Positions 49,724 through 55,999 of a stretch of DNA of 55,999 nucleotides are shown here, piece after piece. The stretch comes from Burkholderia anthina. Lineage in GTDB: Bacteria; Pseudomonadota; Gammaproteobacteria; Burkholderiales; Burkholderiaceae. Position 1 is the stretch's first letter. Every line of letters starts with the position of its first letter. The stretch lies in assembly GCF_902498995.1 (NCBI RefSeq), contig NZ_CABVLY010000041.1, forward strand, positions 1 through 55,999. Direction: 5' to 3'. The notes under the pieces were generated by a model, which saw only the letters and a list, made by a program, of their open reading frames with translations, was not told where the DNA came from and searched no databases. The position numbers were made by a program, and so were the translations under genes.

Positions 49724-50803
49724 ATGAGCGACGAAAAGACCGAACAGCCAACCGACAAGAAACTCGAGGACGCGCGCAAGGACGGCGAGGCCGCGCGCAG
49801 CAGCGACTTCTCCGACGCGCTGTCGATGGCCGGCGCGCTGATCGCGCTGGTCGCGACGGTGCCGATGTTTCGCGACGGGCTGCACGAGATCGTGTCGATC
49901 CCGCTGTCGTTCGTCGGCCAGGATCATTCGCTGGAGCACCTCCACGCCGACCTGTTCAGGATCGGCGCCACCGCGCTGAAGCTCGTCGTGCCGTGCGTGC
50001 TCGCGGCCGCGCTGGCGTCCACGGCCGGCTCGATCGCGCAAGTGGGCTTCCGGATCGCCACCAAGCCGGTCACGCCCAACATGCAGACGGTCAACCCGGC
50101 GAGCGGCATCAAGCGGATCTTTTCCGCGAAAAGCCTGATCGACTGCGCGAAGATGGTGATCAAGGCGATCATCCTCGCCTGGGTGATGTGGCAGTCGATC
50201 AAGTGGCTGTTCCCGCTGGTGGTCGGTTCGATCTACCAGCCGCTCGCCGGGCTGTCGCTGATGTTCTGGGACATGCTGGCGAAGCTCGGCGCGATCTCGG
50301 TGGGCATCTTCGTGCTGGTCGGCGCGATCGACATCAGGCTGCAGGGCTTCCTGTTCATCAAGAAGATGAAGATGAGCAAGGACGAGGTGAAGCGCGAGCA
50401 CAAGGAGCAGGAAGGCAGCCCCGAACTCAAGGGCGAGCGCCGCCGCCTCGCGCGCGAGCTGGCGACCACGCCGCCGAAGCCGCGCATCGGCCTCGCCAAC
50501 GTGCTGGTGGTCAACCCGACCCACTTCGCGGTCGCGGTGCGCTACGCGCCCGACGAGCATCCGCTGCCCGTCGTGATCGCGAAGGGCATGGACGCGGACG
50601 CCGCGTTGCTGCGCCGCGCCGCGCGCGAGGCCGGCGTGCCGATCATCGGCAACCCGCCCGTCGCGCGGGCGCTGTACAAGGTCACGCTCGACCAGCCGGT
50701 GCCGGAAGCGCTGTTCGAGACGGTCGCCGCGATCCTGCGCTGGGTCGACGCGATCGGCGCGAGCCGCCCGCCCGAGTCGCCCTCCCCGTCACCCCATCAC
50801 TGA
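49724..50803 (+). CDS. hrcU: T3SS substrate-specificity switch protein HrcU (SctU)
   Basis: 359 aa. It opens SDEKTEQPTDKKLEDARKDG, the standard start, followed by four membrane helices (to about 215). The cytoplasmic domain has the self-cleavage site N264-P-T-H in VVNPTHFAVAVRY, intact. SctU recruits substrates and switches from rod/needle to late substrates, working with HpaP. It is the first gene of the plus-strand operon. The last about 15 residues (PPESPSPSPHH) form a Pro/Ser/His tail. Confidence 0.97.
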   Translation: MSDEKTEQPTDKKLEDARKDGEAARSSDFSDALSMAGALIALVATVPMFRDGLHEIVSIPLSFVGQDHSLEHLHADLFRIGATALKLVVPCVLAAALASTAGSIAQVGFRIATKPVTPNMQTVNPASGIKRIFSAKSLIDCAKMVIKAIILAWVMWQSIKWLFPLVVGSIYQPLAGLSLMFWDMLAKLGAISVGIFVLVGAIDIRLQGFLFIKKMKMSKDEVKREHKEQEGSPELKGERRRLARELATTPPKPRIGLANVLVVNPTHFAVAVRYAPDEHPLPVVIAKGMDADAALLRRAAREAGVPIIGNPPVARALYKVTLDQPVPEALFETVAAILRWVDAIGASRPPESPSPSPHH

Positions 50804-50811
50804 GCGTTCCG

Positions 50812-52905
50812 ATGTTCAAGGCCCTCAAGATCCCGGCCGGCGGCGAAATCGGCATCGCGCTGCTGGTCACCGCGATCATCTCGCTGATGATCCTGCCGCT
50901 GCCGCCCGAGCTGATCGACATCCTGCTCGCGATCAACATCACGATCAGCGTCACGCTGCTGATGGTGACGATGTACGTGCCGGACATCGTGTCGCTGTCC
51001 GCGTTCCCGTCGCTGCTGCTGTTCACCACGCTCTACCGGCTGTCGCTGAACATCGCGTCGACCAAGTCGATCCTGCTGCACGCCGAGGCCGGCAACATCA
51101 TCGACAGCTTCGGCAAACTGGTGGTCGGCGGCAACCTGGTCGTCGGGCTGGTGGTGTTCATCATCATCACGACCGTGCAGTTCATCGTGATCGCGAAAGG
51201 CTCGGAGCGGGTGGCCGAGGTCGGCGCGCGCTTCACGCTCGACGCGATGCCGGGCAAGCAGATGAGCATCGACGCCGATCTGCGCGCGAACCTGCTGAGC
51301 CCCGAGGAAGCCCGCCACCGGCGCGCGACGCTGGCGATCGAGAGCCAGCTGCACGGCGGGATGGACGGCGCGATGAAGTTCGTGAAAGGCGACGCGATCG
51401 CCGGCCTGCTGATCACGACCATCAACATCGTCGCGGGCATCGCGGTGGGCGTCGCGTATCACGGGATGACCGCCGGCGAGGCGGCGAACCGCTTCTCGGT
51501 GCTGTCGGTCGGCGATGCGATGGTGTCGCAGATCCCGTCGCTGCTGCTGTCGGTCGCGGCCGGCGTGATGATCACGCGGGTGGCGGACGAACGGCACCAC
51601 AAGCCCCGCTCGCTCGGCGAGGAAATCGGCCGCCAGCTCGGCTCGAGTTCGCGCGCGCTGTATTTCGCCGCGCTGCTGCTGCTCGGCTTCGCGCTGGTGC
51701 CGGGCTTCCCGGTCGCGCTCTTCCTGCTGCTGTCCGCGCTTCTCGCGTTCATCGCGTACAAGCTGAATCGCAAGCAGCCGCAGCAGGGGCCCGCGCAAGA
51801 CGGGCTGCAGGCGATGCAGCGCTCCGGCGCGAAGGCCGACACGCCGGCGATCATGACGCGCGCGCCGCAGTTCGCGTGCCCGATCGGCGTGCGCGTCGCG
51901 CCCGACCTGATGCAGCGGCTGGCCTTGCCGACCCTCGACAATGCGTTCGGCGCGGAGCGCGCGCGGCTGCAGGAGGAGCTGGGGCTGCCGTTCCCCGGCA
52001 TCACGATGTGGACCCATGCGGCGCTGCCGGCAATGCACGCGGAGATCCTGATTCACGACGTGCCGTATCTGCTGATGGAGCTGCCGGCGGGCCGGGTCAT
52101 GCTGCCGGAACCGGAACGCGTCGCGCCGGGCACGCCGCTGTCGGACGACGACGCGCGGCAGCGCGACGCGCTGATCGCGAAGAGCGAGCCGCGCCCGCCG
52201 ATCGATCCCGGCGGCCGGCCGACCCACTGGGCCGATGCGCGCGAGCTGCCGCCGCGCATTCCGGCGTGGGGCCCCGAGCAGGTGATCGCGCACGCGTCGG
52301 TCGCGCTGATGCGCCACCACGCAACCCAGTTCCTCGGCATCCAGGAGGTGCAGTGGATCCTGGAGCAGCTCGGCGAGGATCACCCGGGGCTCGTCGCGGA
52401 AGTCCAGAAGGTGCTGCCGCCGCAACGGATCGCCGACGTGCTGCGGCGCCTGCTCGAGGAACAGATCTCGATCCGCAACGTGCGGACCATCATGGAAAGC
52501 CTCATCGCATGGGGGCCGAAGGAAAAGGACATGCTGATGCTGACGGAATACGTGCGGGGCGACCTGTCGCGCTTCCTCGCGCATCGCGCGACGCGCGGCC
52601 AGCGCACGCTGCCCGCCGTGCTGCTCGACCTGCCGATCGAGCAGCACATCCGGCAGGCGATCAAGCAGACCCCGACCGGCAATTTCCTGGCGCTCGCGCC
52701 GGACGAGATCGGCCTGCTGATCGACAAGATCCAGGCCGTCGTCGGCCCGCAGCCGGCCGACGGCGTCGCGCTCGTCACGTCGATGGACATCCGCCGCTAC
52801 GTGCGCCGGATGATCGAGGCGAAGCTCGGCTGGCTCGCCGTGTATTCGTACCAGGAGCTGGGCGAGCACGTCGACCTGCGCCCGATCGGCCGCATCACCA
52901 TCTGA
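50812..52905 (+). CDS. hrcV: T3SS export-apparatus protein HrcV (SctV)
   Basis: 697 aa, the normal family length. About eight membrane helices occupy the first 320 residues. The FHIPEP-family signature region reads LYRLSLNIASTKSILL, then AKGSERVAEVGARFTLDAMPG and ADLRANLLSPEEARHRR. The cytoplasmic domain (about 340-697) would form the nonameric ring that docks chaperone-substrate complexes. The ATG at 50812 starts the conserved N-terminus, 8 bp after hrcU; the frame is open upstream but only as shadow. Confidence 0.97.
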   Translation: MFKALKIPAGGEIGIALLVTAIISLMILPLPPELIDILLAINITISVTLLMVTMYVPDIVSLSAFPSLLLFTTLYRLSLNIASTKSILLHAEAGNIIDSFGKLVVGGNLVVGLVVFIIITTVQFIVIAKGSERVAEVGARFTLDAMPGKQMSIDADLRANLLSPEEARHRRATLAIESQLHGGMDGAMKFVKGDAIAGLLITTINIVAGIAVGVAYHGMTAGEAANRFSVLSVGDAMVSQIPSLLLSVAAGVMITRVADERHHKPRSLGEEIGRQLGSSSRALYFAALLLLGFALVPGFPVALFLLLSALLAFIAYKLNRKQPQQGPAQDGLQAMQRSGAKADTPAIMTRAPQFACPIGVRVAPDLMQRLALPTLDNAFGAERARLQEELGLPFPGITMWTHAALPAMHAEILIHDVPYLLMELPAGRVMLPEPERVAPGTPLSDDDARQRDALIAKSEPRPPIDPGGRPTHWADARELPPRIPAWGPEQVIAHASVALMRHHATQFLGIQEVQWILEQLGEDHPGLVAEVQKVLPPQRIADVLRRLLEEQISIRNVRTIMESLIAWGPKEKDMLMLTEYVRGDLSRFLAHRATRGQRTLPAVLLDLPIEQHIRQAIKQTPTGNFLALAPDEIGLLIDKIQAVVGPQPADGVALVTSMDIRRYVRRMIEAKLGWLAVYSYQELGEHVDLRPIGRITI

Positions 52906-52914
52906 CGCCGCACC

Positions 52915-53565
52915 GTGACCCGCATCGACAGCCGAGACGCGCCCCCGCTGCCGACTCGGGACGACGCGGGGCCCGCGCCCGCGCGCGGCACGCGCCGCTT
53001 CGACTACGCGGCGCTGCTGGCCGCGCGCCGCACGGTGGCGCGCCCGGTATCCGATGCGCCGCCCGCGTCGCGGGAGCCGGACGACGCCGGCGCCGAACCC
53101 GATCCGTCGCCCGCGCCGCACGAGCACGTGCCGCTGATCTCGAACGAGCGCGACGCGCCCGCGCCGGACACGTGGCCGACCCCCGCCGAACGCGCCGAAT
53201 GCGAGGCGATCGCCGCGCGCATCGCGAGCGCCGCCACGCCGATCGCATCGGTCACGCTGCAGGAGCGGCGCGATCACCTCGGCCTGCTCGGCGTGCTGTC
53301 GCGCGAGGTCGCGGCGTTCTGCGGCGATCCCGCCGTCGCGGCCGCCGGGCAGTGGGAAGCGCAGGTCGTGCTGAACGACCGGATTCTGCCGGCCACCGAA
53401 CTGCAGGTGTCGCTTTCGCATTTCGACCTGCTGCTTCGGTTCGATACGCAGGATCGCGAAGCCCGGCAGTTACTCTTGGCCCACAGCATCGCGCTCGAGC
53501 ACGAGCTCGACGCGATGCTGCGTGCATGGGGGCAGCCGCGAACCGTTCGTCTCACGGTGTGGTGA
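52915..53565 (+). CDS. hpaP: T3SS control protein HpaP (SctP)
   Basis: 216 aa from a GTG 9 bp after hrcV. The N-terminal half is Pro/Ala/Arg-rich and disordered. The C-terminal half (about 120-216) has the compact T3S4-like domain: GQWEAQVVLNDRILPATELQ, VSLSHFDLLLRFDTQDREAR and a closing RTVRLTVW. This is the HpaP/HrcP family, which binds HrcU and controls the export order of rod/pilus proteins and translocon. The family assignment rests on the C-terminal pattern and on the position between hrcV and hrcQ. Confidence 0.88.
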   Translation: MTRIDSRDAPPLPTRDDAGPAPARGTRRFDYAALLAARRTVARPVSDAPPASREPDDAGAEPDPSPAPHEHVPLISNERDAPAPDTWPTPAERAECEAIAARIASAATPIASVTLQERRDHLGLLGVLSREVAAFCGDPAVAAAGQWEAQVVLNDRILPATELQVSLSHFDLLLRFDTQDREARQLLLAHSIALEHELDAMLRAWGQPRTVRLTVW

Positions 53566-53635
53566 GCGCTCCGCATGAATCGCCTCGGCGCAGGGGCCGC
53601 TTGCGCGGGCCAACGGCGGCATTTCTTGGCAAGGG

Positions 53636-54817
53636 TTGAAACTGATTCGTCATTCGATTACGCCTGACGGCGACGCCGTCGCCGCGCCGTTCGCGCTGCC
53701 CCCGCTCGATGCGGCGAGCGCGCACGCGTCGCGCCGGCTGTTCGACGCACGCTTGCCGGTGTTCCTGCGCGACACGCTCGGCGTGCGCGATTTTCGCCGC
53801 GGCTTCGCGGCCCACGCCCCGGACTATGCCGATCCGGCGTTCGCGGAATTGCGGGTCGACACGCCGGCCGGCCCGGTGAGCGCGCATCTGCTGCTCGATC
53901 TCGAACGCTACCCCGCGCTGGCGGTCTGCGCGTGGTCCGAGGCGCAGGCCGCCGATCGCCGCACGAGCCCGGAGCTCACGCTGCGCAATGCCGTGGCGAA
54001 CGTGCTGTGCACGCCGCTGCTGCGCTGCCTCGACACGCTCGGCCTGAAAGACGTGCAGATCGTCGCGGTCAGGCGCGGCGCGTGGCCCGCACCGCGTCCG
54101 GACAGCGTGACCGTCGCCCTGTCGCTCACGCTGCGCGACCGGCGGCACGACGCGCGGGTGCGCTTGCCCGGGCGCTGCATCGAGTGGCTGGACGGCTGCC
54201 TGGCCAGCACGGCCAGGCTCGCGCGGTTCGACGCGTCGCTGCGCGTGCCCGGCAGCCTCGTGCTCGGTACGAAGCCGCTGTCGGTCGACACGCTGCAGAG
54301 CCTGCGCGGCGGCGACATCCTGATGCGCGCGCTCGCCCCGTCGCTCGATGCCGCGTGGCTGCACGCCGCAAGCGCGGCGCCGGACGACGGTTCGCCGGCC
54401 GTTGCCCGAGCCGTCGCGCTCGCGACCTGGGGCAGCGCGGGCCTCGCGCACTGCCAGGCCGCCGTGGCGCTGCAACCCCGAACGATCACTTTGTTGAAGG
54501 AACCCGTGATGACCGAAAGCACCGTCCTGGGCACCGCGGAAGCCGGGCTGGACGCGCCGGAAGCCGAACGTGCCGTCGAAGTGGGCGAACTCGAGCTGCC
54601 CGTGCAGTTCGTCGCCGATACCGTGGCGCTGACGATCGACGAGGTGTCGTCGCTCGCGCCCGGCTACGTGATCGAGCTGCCGACCGCGATCGCCGACCTG
54701 ACGCTCAAGCTGGTCGCGCACGGCCAGGTGATCGGCTACGGCGAGCTGGTCGGGATCGGCGAACACGTGGGCATCCGCATTCTTCGCATGGCGCACGAGC
54801 ATGGTTCAGTACAGTGA
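53636..54817 (+). CDS. hrcQ: T3SS sorting-platform protein HrcQ (SctQ)
   Basis: About 393 aa. The C-terminal SpoA domain (about 310-385) reads LELPVQFVADTVALTIDEV, PGYVIELPTAIADLTLKLV and the closing ELVGIGEHVGIRI. An N-terminal SpoA-like and HrcQ-type domain precedes it (TPAGPVSAHLLLDLERYPAL, SPELTLRNAVANVL). The only early start in frame is TTG at 53636 with AAGGG directly before it, a poor spacing; a later GTG is possible, so the true N-terminus is uncertain. An internal start at 54509 may make the C-terminal domain alone. It overlaps hrcR by 17 bp. A 70-bp gap follows hpaP. Confidence 0.92.
   Translation: MKLIRHSITPDGDAVAAPFALPPLDAASAHASRRLFDARLPVFLRDTLGVRDFRRGFAAHAPDYADPAFAELRVDTPAGPVSAHLLLDLERYPALAVCAWSEAQAADRRTSPELTLRNAVANVLCTPLLRCLDTLGLKDVQIVAVRRGAWPAPRPDSVTVALSLTLRDRRHDARVRLPGRCIEWLDGCLASTARLARFDASLRVPGSLVLGTKPLSVDTLQSLRGGDILMRALAPSLDAAWLHAASAAPDDGSPAVARAVALATWGSAGLAHCQAAVALQPRTITLLKEPVMTESTVLGTAEAGLDAPEAERAVEVGELELPVQFVADTVALTIDEVSSLAPGYVIELPTAIADLTLKLVAHGQVIGYGELVGIGEHVGIRILRMAHEHGSVQ
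54509..54817 (+). CDS. possible internal product HrcQ-C (SctQ C-terminal SpoA fragment)
   Basis: Inside hrcQ and in the same frame, AAGGA lies 7 bp before an ATG (54509), just where a linker rich in Thr/Ala/Glu leads into the C-terminal SpoA domain. The product would have 102 aa. Separate C-terminal fragments are known for YscQ and SpaO (internal start) and for the split HrcQA/HrcQB of Pseudomonas syringae, where they pair with the full protein in the sorting platform. The start is seen in the sequence; its use is inferred. Confidence 0.55.
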   Translation: MTESTVLGTAEAGLDAPEAERAVEVGELELPVQFVADTVALTIDEVSSLAPGYVIELPTAIADLTLKLVAHGQVIGYGELVGIGEHVGIRILRMAHEHGSVQ

Positions 54818-55451
54818 CCTGTCCGGCCTGCTGCTGATCGTCGTCGCGATCGGCCTGTTGCCGTTCGTCGCGATGGTCGTGACGTCGTATGCGAAGGTGG
54901 TCGTCGTGCTCGGCCTGCTGCGCAATGCGCTCGGCGTGCAGCAGGTGCCGCCCAACATGGTGCTGAACGGCATCGCGATCCTGGTATCGGTCTACGTGAT
55001 GGCGCCCATCGGCATGATGGCCGCGAAGACGCTGAACGGCCAGACGATCTCGCCGCAATCGTCGCAAGCCGTGATCCAGGCGGCCGACGCGGCGCGCGAG
55101 CCGTTCCGCCAGTTCCTCATCAAGCACACGCAGGAACGCGAAAAGCGCTTCTTCATGCGCTCGGCGTCGATCGTGTGGCCGAAGGAGGAAGCGCAGGCGC
55201 TGAAGGAAACCGACCTGATCGTGCTCGCGCCGGCGTTCACGCTGACCGAGCTCACCGATGCGTTCAAGATCGGCTTCCTGCTGTACGTGACCTTCATCGT
55301 GATCGACCTGATCATCGCCAACGTGCTGCTGTCGATGGGGCTGAACCAGGTATCGCCGACCAACGTCGCGATCCCGTTCAAGCTGCTGCTGTTCGTCGTG
55401 ATGGATGGATGGTCGGCGCTGGTCCACGGGCTCGTGCTGACCTACAAGTAA
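54801..55451 (+). CDS. hrcR: T3SS export-gate protein HrcR (SctR)
   Basis: 216 aa with about four membrane helices. Family signature stretches are LPFVAMVVTSYAKVVVVLGL, RNALGVQQVPPNMVLNGIAI and the late FKIGFLLYVTFIVIDLIIAN followed by MGLNQVSP. SctR builds the core of the export gate (five copies with SctS and SctT). It overlaps hrcQ by 17 bp, with its ATG inside the hrcQ end, and hrcS follows after 19 bp. Confidence 0.97.
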   Translation: MVQYSDLSGLLLIVVAIGLLPFVAMVVTSYAKVVVVLGLLRNALGVQQVPPNMVLNGIAILVSVYVMAPIGMMAAKTLNGQTISPQSSQAVIQAADAAREPFRQFLIKHTQEREKRFFMRSASIVWPKEEAQALKETDLIVLAPAFTLTELTDAFKIGFLLYVTFIVIDLIIANVLLSMGLNQVSPTNVAIPFKLLLFVVMDGWSALVHGLVLTYK

Positions 55452-55470
55452 CCGGACCGGAGCCGCCATC

Positions 55471-55734
55471 ATGGACGTCGATTCGCTGGTTCACGCCGCC
55501 ACCCAGGGCATGCTGCTGTGCCTGACCGTGTCGCTGCCGTTCGTGATCGCGGCCGCTGCGGTCGGGCTCGCCGTGTCGTTCGTGCAGGCCATCACGTCGC
55601 TGCAGGATCAGGCGCTGCCGTTCGCGATCAAGCTGATCGCCGTGACGATCGTGCTGGTGATCGCCGCGCCGCTGTCGTGCGCGGCGATCCTGCATTTCGC
55701 GAACGAGATGATGCGCACGGCATTTCCGTCCTGA
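55471..55734 (+). CDS. hrcS: T3SS export-gate protein HrcS (SctS)
   Basis: 87 aa, two membrane helices (MLLCLTVSLPFVIAAAAVGL and LIAVTIVLVIAAPLSCAAIL) joined by the conserved loop FVQAITSLQDQALPFAIK. This is the small export-gate subunit SctS. It lies 19 bp after hrcR. Confidence 0.96.
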   Translation: MDVDSLVHAATQGMLLCLTVSLPFVIAAAAVGLAVSFVQAITSLQDQALPFAIKLIAVTIVLVIAAPLSCAAILHFANEMMRTAFPS

Positions 55735-55746
55735 CGCGAGGCCGCC

Positions 55747-55999
55747 ATGACCCGGATTACCCAGCACGCCGCGGAGATCGCCCGGCAAGCGGCTGTCGCC
55801 GCGCACAAGAAATCGGCGAAACCGCGGCGTTCGAAGCCCGCCGGGCAATTCGCGACGCTGTATCGCGGCACGCGTTTCGCGCACGGCGGCCCGCCGGGCC
55901 AGCAGAGCGCCGCGCAAGCGCAGCGCACCAGGAAGATGGCCGCGCGGCTCGCGCGCCGGCGCCGCCCGGCCCGCGGCAAGCGCGGCGCCGTGGGCTCCG
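55747..55999 (+). CDS. basic protein in the hpaA position, cut by the window end
   Basis: At least 84 codons from the ATG 12 bp after hrcS, with the frame open to the window edge. The visible part is very basic (AHKKSAKPRRSKP, RKMAARLARRRRPARGKRGA), with FATLYRGTRFAHGGPPGQQS between. In Xanthomonas the gene after hrcS is hpaA, an export-control and exported protein with basic nuclear-localisation-like stretches. The match here is position and composition only, so the name is not assigned. Confidence 0.5.
   Translation, partial: MTRITQHAAEIARQAAVAAHKKSAKPRRSKPAGQFATLYRGTRFAHGGPPGQQSAAQAQRTRKMAARLARRRRPARGKRGAVGS

Noticed and set aside
53575..53670. Short ATG-led frame between hpaP and hrcQ
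   Set aside because: About 30 codons, no conserved features, and out of frame with hrcQ. Noted only because it clouds the hrcQ start.

Overview
The window looks like a very GC-rich Burkholderia (sensu stricto) chromosome. This rests on GC-dominated third codon positions, gene content and gene order: a complete type VI secretion (T6SS) locus, a short metabolic stretch, then most of a Hrp-type (Xanthomonas/Ralstonia-like, 'Hrp2') type III secretion (T3SS) locus. Species is not assigned. No RNA gene, CRISPR array or intact transposase was seen.

Region 1 (139-30761), T6SS. One long minus-strand series runs tssJ-tssK-tssL-tssM-tagF-Ser/Thr kinase-tssA-tssB-tssC-hcp-tssE-tssF-tssG-clpV(tssH)-vgrG(tssI)-TPR protein-rhs. 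Many neighbours overlap by ATGA/GTGA or lie within 20 bp. All 13 core tss genes are present. The series ends in a VgrG / TPR protein / PAAR-Rhs module whose Rhs carries a variable C-terminal toxin-like tip. Across a 629-bp AT-richer gap, a small TPR-type lipoprotein and an FHA-domain protein are transcribed divergently. Kinase and FHA protein imply threonine-phosphorylation control, but no PppA-type phosphatase is visible.

Region 2 (31094-38434), metabolism. Five minus-strand genes encode a dipeptide-repeat-free ABM monooxygenase, a [2Fe-2S] subunit and a Tat-exported molybdopterin subunit of an isoquinoline-oxidoreductase-type hydroxylase, a tri-haem cytochrome c, and an NAD(P) aldehyde dehydrogenase. 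Next is an internally deleted oxidoreductase pseudogene beside its probable TetR regulator. Two near-identical TAGAC-N5-GTCTA operators bracket tetR.

Region 3 (38692-55999), T3SS. A probable exported lysozyme-like protein, hrcC and the AraC-type activator hrpB are followed by the minus-strand operon hrpB1-hrpB2-hrcJ-hrpB4-hrcL-hrcN-hrpB7-hrcT. Divergent from it run hrcU-hrcV-hpaP-hrcQ-hrcR-hrcS and a cut-off basic ORF in the hpaA position. Three PIP/hrpII-box promoters (TTCG-N16-TTCG with a YANNNT -10 box 30-31 bp beyond the PIP element) were found by reading: one before hrpB1, one before hrcU, and one before the lysozyme-like gene. The last ties that gene to the HrpB regulon. hrcQ contains an internal ribosome-binding site and start that would make a separate C-terminal SctQ fragment. 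The rest of the T3SS (sctD, needle, translocon) would lie to the right of the window.
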